Made by a program: the position numbers and the translations under genes. A stretch of 64,000 nt of DNA from Methylobacterium goesingense (lineage in GTDB: Bacteria; Pseudomonadota; Alphaproteobacteria; Rhizobiales; Beijerinckiaceae): contig NZ_BPQL01000016.1 of the NCBI RefSeq assembly GCF_022179225.1, positions 1 to 64,000 on the forward strand, given 5' to 3'. Below are positions 48,144 to 57,558 of this stretch, piece by piece. The notes under the pieces were generated by a model. The model saw only the letters and a list, made by a program, of their open reading frames with translations. It had not been told where the DNA came from and did not search any database. The stretch's first letter is position 1, and every line of letters starts with the position of its first letter.

Positions 48144-49022
48144 TCACGCGCCAGACCTCTCGCTTGCGTAGGATTCCGCGGACAGACGATACAGGAGATG
48201 CGCCCGCAGGGGATGCCCCGACGGCAGGGCCGGATGCGAAAAGCGCTCCGCGGCGCGCATGCCGAGGCGCTCCATCACCCGGCGCGAGGGCGCGTTGACC
48301 TCCGCCGTGAGGGCGATCACCTCTGTGAGGCCGCAGCGGCCGAACAGATCGCCGAGGGCGCGTTGGGCCGCCCGCGTGGCAATGCCTCGGCCCCAGGCCG
48401 CGCGGGCGAGGCGCCAGACGATCTCGACGGATTCGCCGGGCCGCTCCCCGCCCGCGAAGGGCATGACCCGCATCAGGCGCGCACCACCGACCAGGCCGGC
48501 AAAACCCAGCCCGGCCGCCTCGACCGCCCAGGGGCCGAAGCCGTCCACCGCGAAGCGCCGCTCGCAGGCCCGCGCCTCGGCCCGGCTCGCATCCGCGTCC
48601 CGGATCGCCGGGAAATGGCGCATGACCTCCGGATCGGCGTTGAGGGCCGCGAGGCTATCGGCATCGTCCGGCCGCCAGCGACGCAGCACGCAGTCCCCGT
48701 CACCCAGACGCTCCGGCGGTGCGGCCTGGGCGGAAGCCCGGAGCTTGCCCCGCAGGGCCAGCGAGCGCCGGTTCAGGGCAGCGAGGTCGGCCTGCCCGGC
48801 GAGCACCGCCTCGCCGAGGCCGATGGCGCAGGCGAGCTGATCCGGCGACAGGTTCGCCCAGGCGGGTGCCGCGACGGTTTCGCGCCAGGGCGCGCCGCAG
48901 GTGTTGTCGAGGAGAATGCGGGCGAAGCAGTGGTCGAGCCGCACCGGCCAGTCGGGTCGCGCGGCCTCCGGCAGGCGGCGCTCCACGAGGTCGCGCCAGC
49001 GCCCTCGCTCAGCCTCAGGCAA
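48144..49022 (-). CDS. GNAT acetyltransferase with helical N-terminal domain
   Basis: The protein is 292 residues with start at TTG 49022, chosen for GGAG ten bases upstream and an 8-base overlap with tsaD. TTG 49079 or GTG 48986 are alternatives. Residues 1-100 are helical ([19 protein letters not shown]). From 110 on it is a GNAT of RimJ/RimL type ([44 protein letters not shown] and [13 protein letters not shown]). The acceptor is unknown. It lies between tsaD and gpsA. Confidence 0.85.
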   Translation of the reverse strand: MPEAERGRWRDLVERRLPEAARPDWPVRLDHCFARILLDNTCGAPWRETVAAPAWANLSPDQLACAIGLGEAVLAGQADLAALNRRSLALRGKLRASAQAAPPERLGDGDCVLRRWRPDDADSLAALNADPEVMRHFPAIRDADASRAEARACERRFAVDGFGPWAVEAAGLGFAGLVGGARLMRVMPFAGGERPGESVEIVWRLARAAWGRGIATRAAQRALGDLFGRCGLTEVIALTAEVNAPSRRVMERLGMRAAERFSHPALPSGHPLRAHLLYRLSAESYASERSGA

Positions 49023-50058
49023 TCGCGGCCGGCTCCGCGAAGGGCCAGCGGGCCCGGGCCGGGGCCGTGAGGTCGTCAACCAGGCCGAGGCGCAGGCGCT
49101 CGATGCCCGCCCAGGCGATCATCGCGCCGTTGTCGCCGCAGAGGGCCAGGGGCGGCGCCACGAAGGCGAGGCCGGCCTCGCCGGCCTGTGTGGTCAGCGC
49201 CCGCCGGATCGCGCCGTTGGCCGCGACGCCGCCCGCCGCCACTAGGGCGGTCGGGTGCCCGGCCACGGTAGCGAAATCGCGCATCGCCACGCGCAGGCGG
49301 TCGACAACGACGTCGACCACCGCCGCCTGGAAGCTGGCGCAGAGGTCGGCAACGTCGGCGGTGGAAAGCGGGGCCAGCTTCTCCGCCTCGATCCGAAGGG
49401 CGGTCTTCAGGCCGGACAGGGAGAAGTTGGCCTCGCGCCGCCCCAGCATCGGACGCGGCAGGGCGAAACGCTCGGGATCGCCCGTCTCGGCCATGCGCTC
49501 CACCTCGGGGCCGCCCGGATAGCCGAGGCCCAGGAGCTTGGCGACCTTGTCGAAGGCCTCGCCGATGGCGTCGTCGATGGTGGTGCCGAGGCGGACATAG
49601 TCGCCGACACCCTTCACCGCGACGAGCTGGGTGTGCCCCCCCGAGGCGAGGAGGAGCAGGTAGGGAAACCCGATGCCGTCGGTGAGCCGGGCCGTCAGCG
49701 CGTGCGCCTCCAGGTGGTTGACGGCAATGAGGGGCTTGCGCGTCACCAGCGCCAGGGTCTTGGCGGTGACGAGGCCGATGAGTACGCCCCCGATCAGGCC
49801 CGGCCCGGCCGCCACCGCGATGCCGTCGACCTGCGCCAGGGTCAGGCCGGCGCCGGAGACCGCCCGATCGATCAGGCGATCGAGCACCTCAACATGGGCG
49901 CGGGCGGCGATCTCGGGAACGACGCCGCCATAGGCCGCGTGCTCGGCGATCTGGCTTAGCACCTCGTTGGACAGGATGCGGCCCCGGCCGTTCTCGCCCG
50001 GTGCGACGACGGCGGCGGCGGTCTCGTCGCAGGTGGTTTCGATGCCGAGGACGTTCAT
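49015..50058 (-). CDS. tsaD: tRNA N6-threonylcarbamoyladenosine transferase TsaD
   Basis: The 347-residue protein begins [17 protein letters not shown], the Kae1/TsaD signature. Metal ligands His115 and His119 are in VNHLEAHAL, and the ATP-binding [12 protein letters not shown] and [13 protein letters not shown] follow. It transfers threonylcarbamoyl to A37 of ANN-decoding tRNAs with TsaB, TsaC and TsaE, none of which are seen here. It is divergent from hemD, 145 bases apart, and heads the minus-strand run of five genes. Confidence 0.97.
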   Translation of the reverse strand: MNVLGIETTCDETAAAVVAPGENGRGRILSNEVLSQIAEHAAYGGVVPEIAARAHVEVLDRLIDRAVSGAGLTLAQVDGIAVAAGPGLIGGVLIGLVTAKTLALVTRKPLIAVNHLEAHALTARLTDGIGFPYLLLLASGGHTQLVAVKGVGDYVRLGTTIDDAIGEAFDKVAKLLGLGYPGGPEVERMAETGDPERFALPRPMLGRREANFSLSGLKTALRIEAEKLAPLSTADVADLCASFQAAVVDVVVDRLRVAMRDFATVAGHPTALVAAGGVAANGAIRRALTTQAGEAGLAFVAPPLALCGDNGAMIAWAGIERLRLGLVDDLTAPARARWPFAEPAAIA

Positions 50059-50203
50059 GGACGGCGGATCATTCCGGGAGGCGGGAGACGGGCTGTGTCC
50101 CCGTCACCCTAGCCGCCCCGCCCCCATCCCGGCAACGGACGGCTTGCCTCGCGGCGGTGAACCGGCATGGATGGGCGGAGATTGCGAGGGAGCGCGGGAC
50201 AAC

Positions 50204-50926
50204 ATGCGGATCTGGGTGGCGCGGCCGGAACCGGGAGCCTCGCGCACCGCCATCCGCCTTCGCGACCTGGGTCATCGTCCCCTCGTCGCCCCGGTCCTCG
50301 CCGTGGCGGAAACGGGTGAACGCCTGCCGGCGGGGCACTTCGCGGGGCTGATCCTGACCAGCACGAACGGCGTGGCCGCCTTGCGCCCGGACGAGCGCGC
50401 CCGGTTTCGCGACGTCCCCACATTCACCGTGGGGGCCCGCACGGGCGCCGCCGCGCGGGCCGCCGGCCTGAGGGATGTCCGCATCGCGGGGGGTGAAGCG
50501 CGCGCGCTCGCCGCCCTCGTCGCGGCCTCCTTGCCGCGAGGGTCCACCCTGCTCCATGCCGCCGGTGCCGAGCGCAAGGCCGAGCCCGCCGCCGCGCTGG
50601 CGGAGGCCGGATACGCGCTCAGCGTGAGTGAACTCTACGCGACGCGCATCGCCCCGAGCCTTCCGGACGCGCTGCTGGACGCCCTCGGTGCGCGCGCCCT
50701 CGACGCCGCCCTGCACTATTCCCGTCGCAGTGCCGCGGCGGCACACGATCTCGCGGGGACCCACGGCCTCGGCGGAGCCTTCCGAGCCCTGACGCATTAC
50801 TGCTTGTCGGCGGATGTAGCCGTGCCCCTGGTCGCTGCCGGGGTCGCGGTCCATTTTGTGGCCGAACGACCCGACGAGGAAATGCTCCTCGCCGGATTGG
50901 CGGCATCGAAACCGTCAGGAATCTGA
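50204..50926 (+). CDS. hemD: Uroporphyrinogen-III synthase
   Basis: The protein is 240 residues from ATG 50204. The family is poorly conserved, but RPEPGASRTAIRLRDLGHRP, LILTSTNGVAALRP, FTVGARTGAAARAAGL and HYSRRSAAAAHDLAG match alphaproteobacterial HemD. It closes and inverts hydroxymethylbilane in tetrapyrrole synthesis. It is followed by the Mic60-like gene and hemY, the conserved alphaproteobacterial set. hemC is absent here; tsaD occupies the divergent position. Confidence 0.9.
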   Translation: MRIWVARPEPGASRTAIRLRDLGHRPLVAPVLAVAETGERLPAGHFAGLILTSTNGVAALRPDERARFRDVPTFTVGARTGAAARAAGLRDVRIAGGEARALAALVAASLPRGSTLLHAAGAERKAEPAAALAEAGYALSVSELYATRIAPSLPDALLDALGARALDAALHYSRRSAAAAHDLAGTHGLGGAFRALTHYCLSADVAVPLVAAGVAVHFVAERPDEEMLLAGLAASKPSGI

Positions 50927-51062
50927 CAAGGGTCTCGCTCCGGCGGCGCCCCTGGTGCTAGGACGAGCAAAAGAAGCTGCGCCGTCAGCCTCGACCCACC
51001 GGGCGCCGGACGCGCCGCACGGGGCGAGGCCGAGCGGCAGGTCGGGAAGGGAGCCTTGAACC

Positions 51063-53285
51063 GTGAAACCACCCAACAGCGACGCCAACCGTCCGGGAAC
51101 TCCCACCGGCAGCCAGCCGGGCAAGCCCGGCACACCACCCGTCGCCGCGAGCGGCAAGAGCGACACGAAGACCGACACGCAGGCCCCCGGCGCCAGCCAG
51201 GACGGCGTGAAGACCGATCCGGTGAAGACGGAAGCCGCCAGGGCCGACCTCCTCAGGCCGGAGGCGACGACGCCCGGCGCGGTCAAGGCGGAGGCGCCGA
51301 AGAGCGATCCGCTCAAGAGCGGGCCGGGCCCGATCGAAGGCAGCAAACCCGAATTGGGCAAGTCCGAACCAAAGGCTGACGCGGGCATTGGGGCTGCCAA
51401 GTCGGACACCCTCAAGCCGGATGCCCTGAAGCCGGAAATGACGAAGCCCGATGCGCCCAAGGGCGAAGCCCCCAAGGCTGCGGACGCCAAGGCTGCGGAC
51501 GCCAAGCCTGAGGCGACGCGAACCGGTGCCTTCGGCGGCCCCCAGAGCGGCGCGCGCCCGGCGGGTTCCGTGACCGACGGTCCGATCATCGACCTGAAGG
51601 CCAAGCGCCTGCCCGATTTCGTTCCGCCCGCCAAGCCGGGGGCTGCGGCTGCGGCCGGCGTCGGCTCTACCATGTCCGGCAAGACCACGGACGCCAAGCC
51701 GAGCGACGCCAAGCCGAGCGAGACGAAGCCCGGCGAGATCAAGCCCGGTGATGTGCGTGCGTCCGACCCGAAGGCCGCGGAGGCTGCCAAGCCAGGAGCC
51801 GGGGGCGATGCCGGCGCCAAGCCGCCCGGTTCCGCCACGCCACGGATTTCGCCCGCCGCAGCCGCCACCACGCCCCCACCCGCAGCGCGCGGACCTGGCT
51901 TCGGCTCCCTCGCCACCGCCGGCCTCCTGGGCGGCGTGATCGGCGCCGGCCTGCTCTTCGGCGTGGAGCGCAGCGGCCTGCTGCATCAGGCCGACGATGG
52001 CCGTCTCGCCGCCCTCGACCAGCGCATCGCCGCCCTTGCCCCGAAGGACGCGGTGGCGGGCCTCGACAAGCGTGTCGCCGCCAACGAGGCCGCCGTGAAG
52101 GCCGTGCCGGAGGCCCTGTCGAAGGCGCGCGAAGCCTTGGAGAAGGCGAGCGCGACCCCCGCCCAAGCTGGAGCCTCGGCCGCCCCCGCCGCCGAGGGCT
52201 CTGCCCCGGCTCCGGCGATCCCGTCAGACCTGACCGCGCGCCTCGACGCCCTCGATCAGCGCGTCTCCGCGCTCCAGGAGGAGCCGGGCCGCGACCAGGG
52301 CGGCGACGCCCGGATGGCGGCGACGCAGCCCGGCGCGAGCACGGCCCAGGTCAGCGCCCTCGAGGAGCGCCTGAAGTCGCTCGAAGGCAAGATCGACGCG
52401 GCCCCCAAGCCCACCGAGGTGCCCGACCTCGCGCCGAAGATCGCGGCCCTCCAGGGTGATGTCGAGGCACGGACCAAGGCGAATGCCGAGGCGGCCCAGG
52501 CCGTGAGCCAGAAGGTGGCGGCGCTGCAATCGTCCCTGGAGGCGCGCATCCAGGCCGCGACGGAGGCGGTCCAGTCCGCGACACAGGCGAGCGAGAAGGT
52601 CGCCGACGCGAGCAAGACCCAGGCGGCCGAGGCGGCCAAGGCGGTGGAGCGCCAGCTCCAGGCCCAGGCCGAGAAGATCGCCGGCCTCGATAAGGCCGTC
52701 TCCGAGCGGGCCGAGACCGCAACGGTCCAGGCGGCTCTCCGGGTGGTCTCGGCCGACCGGATCGTCACGGCCCTCAACACCGGCGCGCCCTACGCCGACG
52801 CCCTGGCCGCCCTGCGCGGCCTGGAGCCCGGCGACCCGGCCCGCCTAACGGCCGTGGCGGCCTTCGCCGACAAGGGTGCGCCGACAGCCCGTTCCCTCGC
52901 GGCCGAGTTCCGGCCGATCGCCGAGAAGATCGCGGCGAGCCGCCGGGCCGCCCAGAGCAAGGCCGTGGCGGAGAGCGGCGACATCGGTACCAAGCTGATG
53001 AGCATGGCGGAATCGATCGTGCAGGTCCGCCGCGTCGAGGCACCGGCCAACGGGGGCGCCGCGAACGCGCCGGCCCCCGACACGGCGCCGAAGGTGCAGG
53101 AGGCCCTCGATCGCGGCGCGATCAAGGAGGCCGCCGAGGCGTTCGCCGCGATGCCGGAGGCGGCCCGCGCGGAGGCCGGCGAGTTCGGCACGAAGCTGCG
53201 CTCACGAGCCGCGGCCGGCGACGCGGCGCAGGCCCTGCTCGCCGACGCCTTCAAGGGTCTGCCCGCCACCGGCGCGTCCCGTTGA
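51063..53285 (+). CDS. Mic60/mitofilin-like inner membrane protein (COG4223)
   Basis: The protein is 740 residues from GTG 51063, with GGGAAGGGAG upstream. Residues 1-275 are a disordered Lys/Pro/Asp/Ala-rich region with repeats of KPDALKPE type. One membrane helix (ATAGLLGGVIGAGLLFGV, about 280-300) follows. A coiled coil runs from about 315 to 590, and a C-terminal mitofilin-like domain from about 600 (RVVSADRIVTALNTGAPYADALAALRG). The alphaproteobacterial homologues bend or tether intracytoplasmic and inner membranes. Position between hemD and hemY matches the known neighbourhood. The cytoplasmic extension is longer than I would expect. Confidence 0.85.
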   Translation: MKPPNSDANRPGTPTGSQPGKPGTPPVAASGKSDTKTDTQAPGASQDGVKTDPVKTEAARADLLRPEATTPGAVKAEAPKSDPLKSGPGPIEGSKPELGKSEPKADAGIGAAKSDTLKPDALKPEMTKPDAPKGEAPKAADAKAADAKPEATRTGAFGGPQSGARPAGSVTDGPIIDLKAKRLPDFVPPAKPGAAAAAGVGSTMSGKTTDAKPSDAKPSETKPGEIKPGDVRASDPKAAEAAKPGAGGDAGAKPPGSATPRISPAAAATTPPPAARGPGFGSLATAGLLGGVIGAGLLFGVERSGLLHQADDGRLAALDQRIAALAPKDAVAGLDKRVAANEAAVKAVPEALSKAREALEKASATPAQAGASAAPAAEGSAPAPAIPSDLTARLDALDQRVSALQEEPGRDQGGDARMAATQPGASTAQVSALEERLKSLEGKIDAAPKPTEVPDLAPKIAALQGDVEARTKANAEAAQAVSQKVAALQSSLEARIQAATEAVQSATQASEKVADASKTQAAEAAKAVERQLQAQAEKIAGLDKAVSERAETATVQAALRVVSADRIVTALNTGAPYADALAALRGLEPGDPARLTAVAAFADKGAPTARSLAAEFRPIAEKIAASRRAAQSKAVAESGDIGTKLMSMAESIVQVRRVEAPANGGAANAPAPDTAPKVQEALDRGAIKEAAEAFAAMPEAARAEAGEFGTKLRSRAAAGDAAQALLADAFKGLPATGASR

Positions 53286-53423
53286 CCGGGTGGCTGCGCC
53301 CCGCGCCCGATCCGGCGGCGGGGCGCGGCACCCTGGATTTCGCGCGGCGGCGCCCAGCGCTTCCGCCCTCCAATCTCGGTGTCGCCGGACCGGCCGACGC
53401 CACTCCCGGGAGTTTCTGATCTC

Positions 53424-55076
53424 ATGTGGCGCGCCCTCGCCTTCCTAGCTCTCCTCGCCGTCGCCGCCTACGGCGCGACCTGGATCGCTGACCATCCCGG
53501 CACCGTCACCATCGTGTGGAACGGCTACGAGGTCGCGACGAGCCTTGCCTTCGGCCTGATCGGGGTCCTGATCGCGGCGATCCTCCTCGGCTTCGTCTGG
53601 GCGATCGTGCGCGGGTTCATCACCCTGCCGGAAACCCTGGTGCGCGGCTCGCGCGAGCGGCGCCGGGCCAAGGGCTTCTCCGCCCTGTCCCGCGGCATGG
53701 TGGCGGTGGGCTCGGGCGATCCCCTGGCCGCCCGGCGCCACGCCAACGACGCCGAGCGCCTGCTCGGCGCCGAGCCGCTGGCGCTGCTGCTGAAGGCTCA
53801 GGCCGCGCAGATCTCCGGCGACCGCGAGGCGGCCGAACACGCGTTCCAGCGCATGGTCAACGATCCCGAGACCCGGGTGCTCGGCCTGCGCGGCCTCTTC
53901 GTCGAGGCGCGCCGCCGCGAGGACGATGCCTCCGCCCGCGCCTACGCGGCGGAAGCCGCCCGCCTGGCGCCCAGCGTCACCTGGGCGAACGAAGCCGTGC
54001 TGGAGGCACAGTGCGCCGACGGCGACTGGAGCGGCGCCACCGAGACCGTGGAGCGCCGCGCCTCCATCGGACTCATCGAGAAGGGCACCGCCCGCCGCCA
54101 GCGTGCGGTACTGCTCACCGCCGCCGCCCAGGAGCGCGAGGCGGGCGAGCCCGAGGCCGCCACCGAGCGCGTCCTCAAGGCCATCAAGCTCGCTCCCGAC
54201 CTCGTGCCGGCGGCAGTGCTTGCCGCGCGGCTGATGGTCCGTCGCGGCGACCTGCGCAAGGCGGCCAAAATCATCGAGACGGCCTGGCGTGCCGGGCCCC
54301 ATCCGGACCTCGCAAGGACCTATGTGAGCCTGCGCACCGGCGACTCCGTGCGCGACCGCATGGCTCGCGCCGAGACGCTGGCGAAGATCTCCTCGTGGCA
54401 CCCGGAAGCCCGCCTCGCGATGGCGCAGGCCGCCTACGAGGCCCGGGAGTTCGGCAAGGCCCGCGAAGCCCTCGCGCCGCTTCTGGCGGACCGTCCGACG
54501 GTGCGCGCCTGCCTCGCCATGGCGCGCTTGGAGGAGACCGAGCACGGCGCCGGCTCCGGCCGGGCCCGCGAATGGCTGGCCCGCGCGGCCCACGCGCCCC
54601 GCGACCCGCTCTGGATCGCGGACGGCGTCGCCTCCGAGACCTGGGCTCCGGTCTCGCCCGTCAGCGGACGCCTCGACGCCTTCGTCTGGAAGACGCCGAC
54701 CGAAGTTCTCGCCGGCCCGGATGCGACCGGGGCGGAAGACGAGGCCGCGCCGGTCTCCGGAACGGCGCAGTTGGCCCCGTCAGGCCCGGCCCCCGGCGTG
54801 CAGCCCGAGGCAGCCCCGAAGCCCGAGGTGAAGGCGCCGACGGTGCCGGTTCCCACGGTTGCCAAGGCTAGCGAGGCGCCCTCCCACGGCCCGAAGGCCG
54901 GCGAGGCCGAGCCGGCCAAGGCCAACGGTGTCGCCCCCATAGCTGCGGGTATGGCACAGGCGGCGGCCGATGTGAGCGCCCCCCCCGCAGGTCCGCTCGC
55001 CTCTGGTACGCCGAGCCCCGTGGTGTTCCCGCCGGCCCGCACGGGGGACGACGTCAAGCCCCGTCGGGCAAGCTGA
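53424..55076 (+). CDS. hemY: HemY-like TPR membrane protein
   Basis: The protein is 550 residues from ATG 53424. Two N-terminal membrane helices (MWRALAFLALLAVAAYGATW and GLIGVLIAAILLGFVWAIV) are followed by the HemY_N domain (ITLPETLVRGSRERRRAKG) and TPR-type repeats to about residue 410. An Ala/Pro-rich tail of 130 residues ends the protein. The name HemY is historical; its link to haem synthesis is mainly by gene order. It closes the hemD-Mic60-hemY unit and is followed by hairpins. Confidence 0.9.
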   Translation: MWRALAFLALLAVAAYGATWIADHPGTVTIVWNGYEVATSLAFGLIGVLIAAILLGFVWAIVRGFITLPETLVRGSRERRRAKGFSALSRGMVAVGSGDPLAARRHANDAERLLGAEPLALLLKAQAAQISGDREAAEHAFQRMVNDPETRVLGLRGLFVEARRREDDASARAYAAEAARLAPSVTWANEAVLEAQCADGDWSGATETVERRASIGLIEKGTARRQRAVLLTAAAQEREAGEPEAATERVLKAIKLAPDLVPAAVLAARLMVRRGDLRKAAKIIETAWRAGPHPDLARTYVSLRTGDSVRDRMARAETLAKISSWHPEARLAMAQAAYEAREFGKAREALAPLLADRPTVRACLAMARLEETEHGAGSGRAREWLARAAHAPRDPLWIADGVASETWAPVSPVSGRLDAFVWKTPTEVLAGPDATGAEDEAAPVSGTAQLAPSGPAPGVQPEAAPKPEVKAPTVPVPTVAKASEAPSHGPKAGEAEPAKANGVAPIAAGMAQAAADVSAPPAGPLASGTPSPVVFPPARTGDDVKPRRAS

Positions 55077-55082
55077 AAGGCC

Positions 55083-55110
55083 GGGATACGCCACGCTCTC
55101 CGCGTATCCC
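55083..55110 (+). terminator. Hairpin after hemY
   Basis: GGGATACGC and GCGTATCCC form a perfect 9-bp stem around a 10-base loop, starting 6 bases after the hemY stop. It is a likely terminator of the hemD-Mic60-hemY unit. A second small stem (AGGGGC/GCCCCT) lies about 20 bases further on. Confidence 0.6.
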
Positions 55111-55154
55111 GAAGGACGCATCGCCGCCGAGGGGCTCGCGCCCCTGGCGCAGGA

Positions 55155-55180
55155 AGGGACGGGGGTGGGCCCCCGTCCTT
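55155..55180 (+). terminator. Second strong GC hairpin downstream of hemY
   Basis: GGACGGGGG (55157-55165) pairs with CCCCCGTCC (55170-55178) around TGGG, extended by further outer pairs. It may reinforce termination before the DUF2336 gene. Confidence 0.5.
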
Positions 55181-55245
55181 AAAGGTCGGTTCATGCAATT
55201 CGCCTAAAGCTTGGCTTCAGCGAGTTCTGCGTAAACCGAAGTGCC

Positions 55246-56373
55246 ATGTCCCCATCACTCGACGATGCGCCGGACCTCTCCGGCCTGATCGAATTGTCAC
55301 GCCTCGACAATCTCGATCTCAAACCGGTCATCCTTCGGGTGCAGACGGACCTCTTCCTGTCGGCTTCGGTCCGGGACCGAAAGACGATCTCGGCCTTCGC
55401 GTCGCTCGCCGGCGGCCTCATTCCCATCGTCGACGACGAGACCGCCGAGATTGTCGCGCGCAAGCTGGCGCCGTTCCCGGAGACGCCTCCTACCCTGCTC
55501 GCCGCGCTCGCGGCCCGGGGCGGAGCGGCGCGCGATGCCGTCCTCGCGGGCGCGCCGATCCTCACGCAAGCCATGATCGCGGCGGCCCGCACCGATGGCG
55601 CCGATGTGGGCATCGCCCTCGCGCAGCGGCCCGACCTCGACCGCGCCACTCTGGCGGACCTGATCGCCCGCGACGAGCCCGCAATCGACCGTGCGCTCGT
55701 GGCCAACCGCGCCGTGAACCTCCAGGGCGAGATACTGGCCCGGCTCGTGGCCCGCGCGCGCAAGGCCCCGGACCTGGCGCGCCTCCTCCTCGAACGACCC
55801 GACCTCGCGCACGGCGACGTCGCACCCCTCTTCCTCGTCGCGGACGAGACCCGGCGCGAGGCCATCGGCCACGCGATGCTGGCGACAGCCGCCCTGCGGC
55901 CCCTGCCGCCCGCGCCGCGCGAGGCCGGGGCCGTGCTCACCGGCTTCTCGGCGCGCGGCGATATCGCCGGCTTCGTCGCCGCCCTCACGGATCTCCTCGG
56001 CCTGCCCAAGGGCTTCCTGGCGGCCACGCCCGACCCGTCTCTGCGCTACGAATTGCTGACGGTGGCTCTGCGGGTTGCGGGCCTCCACGAGGAGGAAGCG
56101 GTCTACATCTTCCTTACCCTGAACGAGACCGTGGCGCGCTCGGTGGACCGAGTCTTCGACCTCGTGAAGCTGTTCCGGACCCTGCCCCGCGCGGCGGCGC
56201 GCGATATCCTCGCGGCGGTTCTCGACTGGACGCCGCAGGACCGCGCGGCTGCGGCGAGCGCGCATCAGCCCTACCATGCCCCCGACGCCCAGCGCCCGCG
56301 CATGCAGGCGGCGAGCATGGAGCGGCCGTCCCTGCGCACGCCTCTCCCGGCGCGTCAGCGCCAAACGTCCTGA
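55246..56373 (+). CDS. DUF2336 protein
   Basis: The 375-residue protein is rich in short helical repeats with Asp/Leu/Ala (for example RPDLDRATLADLIARDEPAIDRALVAN in parts), characteristic of the alphaproteobacterial DUF2336 family. The family is uncharacterised; HEAT-like repeats suggest protein interaction. The C-terminal 40 residues are disordered. It stands alone, preceded by terminators and convergent with the DUF1491 gene. Confidence 0.85.
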   Translation: MSPSLDDAPDLSGLIELSRLDNLDLKPVILRVQTDLFLSASVRDRKTISAFASLAGGLIPIVDDETAEIVARKLAPFPETPPTLLAALAARGGAARDAVLAGAPILTQAMIAAARTDGADVGIALAQRPDLDRATLADLIARDEPAIDRALVANRAVNLQGEILARLVARARKAPDLARLLLERPDLAHGDVAPLFLVADETRREAIGHAMLATAALRPLPPAPREAGAVLTGFSARGDIAGFVAALTDLLGLPKGFLAATPDPSLRYELLTVALRVAGLHEEEAVYIFLTLNETVARSVDRVFDLVKLFRTLPRAAARDILAAVLDWTPQDRAAAASAHQPYHAPDAQRPRMQAASMERPSLRTPLPARQRQTS

Positions 56374-56410
56374 ACCACCGGCGCGTCGGCACCAGACCTC
56401 CTGAACGGAC

Positions 56411-56752
56411 CTACTCCGCCAGATCCAGACAGTGACGCCCAGCGCGGTCGTCGATCTCGACGATCCAGAGATCGGCGTCGAAACGCAGCTCCTTGGTCAG
56501 GCGCAGTTCCACGTCGGCCGGAGAGGCTTGCATGAGCAGGGCGACGAAACGCCGGTCGCCGTCGGTCTCGGTATCGACCAGGGATTGTGGCGCCGGGCCG
56601 AAGAGGTCTGCGCTGCCGTCGAGCCGGTCGACCTTCACGAAGATCGCACCGGCTTCGGGCGACCCGCGCCGCCGCTGAACGGCCGCGATGCCGTCGATTC
56701 CGAGGCGGCGCAGATGGGCCGAAACCCAGAAATCCGATCGTAGGCGTGCCAT
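56411..56752 (-). CDS. DUF1491 protein
   Basis: The 113-residue protein has the family pattern RLRSDFWVSAHLRRLGIDGI, RRRGSPEAGAIFVKVDRLDG and LWIVEIDDRAGRHCLDL. It is conserved in Alphaproteobacteria with unknown function. No signal peptide or membrane helix is seen. Its stop lies 38 bases from the convergent DUF2336 stop. It is 68 bases downstream of the peptidoglycan-binding protein gene on the same strand and may be in the same unit. Confidence 0.86.
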   Translation of the reverse strand: MARLRSDFWVSAHLRRLGIDGIAAVQRRRGSPEAGAIFVKVDRLDGSADLFGPAPQSLVDTETDGDRRFVALLMQASPADVELRLTKELRFDADLWIVEIDDRAGRHCLDLAE

Positions 56753-56820
56753 GGGCCGCCCTATAGCATCATCCCCGCCGTGCCGCCCATCCGACAGGCG
56801 CCGGATGACGGGCGCGGGGC

Positions 56821-57495
56821 TCAGCCCCGCGTGACGCCGGCGCGGGCCGCGAGTTCGCGCAAGGTCCGGGGCGTCGGCTCACCCTTCACCGGCAGCTTCC
56901 GGTCGCGTTCGAACTTCTCCAGGGCCGCCCGGGTGCCGGGTCCCATCAGGCCGTCCGCCTTAAGGGGCCCGTAGCCGAGCTTGACCAGGGCGCGTTGCGC
57001 CTGCGCGAGCGAGAGGTTGCCTGTGGTGGAGACGGAGGCCGTCGTCTCGGTGCCCTTCGGGTCGGCACCCTTGATCAGTTCGCCGATCGTGTCGCGGCCG
57101 GGACGCGAAGCGTCGGCCTTCGGCGTCTCCGCGATCGCGGAAGGCGTGGTCTCGGCCACGGCTCCCGATGGGGCGGCCTTCGGCTTCTCCGGGATCCGGC
57201 CCGCGAGCGCCTGTGGCGGAAGCTTCGGGAAGATCGGCGCGGGGTGGCGGCCGGCCTGGTAGCCGAGGGCGTTCAGACAGATCAGCGAGACCGCGCCCAG
57301 CACGACGCCTACGCCGAGGATCTCGCCGGGATGACGCAGGAAGGCCCGGCCGGCGCCGGCAGCCGTCGCCGTGAGGACGGCGAACCGCCCCGAGGCCCCG
57401 GCGGCGGGGCGGCGGCGGGCCGCGCCGCGCGGTTCGCGGCTCCGGGCGGGAACGACGATCTCACGCTGGTCGCGGCGTGCTTGCGGCTCGCGCAT
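56821..57495 (-). CDS. Membrane-anchored peptidoglycan-binding protein
   Basis: The protein is 224 residues from ATG 57495; AGGAG is well placed five bases upstream. It has a basic N-terminus of about 45 residues, a membrane helix (ILGVGVVLGAVSLICLNAL, about 60-80), a Pro/Ala linker and a C-terminal PG_binding_1 domain (ALVKLGYGPLKADGLMGPGT, then AALEKFERDRKLPVKGE). It would anchor to the inner membrane and bind cell wall. It follows the histidine kinase gene after 63 bases, same strand, suggesting co-expression. Confidence 0.87.
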   Translation of the reverse strand: MREPQARRDQREIVVPARSREPRGAARRRPAAGASGRFAVLTATAAGAGRAFLRHPGEILGVGVVLGAVSLICLNALGYQAGRHPAPIFPKLPPQALAGRIPEKPKAAPSGAVAETTPSAIAETPKADASRPGRDTIGELIKGADPKGTETTASVSTTGNLSLAQAQRALVKLGYGPLKADGLMGPGTRAALEKFERDRKLPVKGEPTPRTLRELAARAGVTRG

Positions 57496-57558
57496 CACAA
57501 CTCCTTGGGACTCGAAACAGGACCGGCCAGGCGCGTCCAGGGGAATATCGGCGCACCG

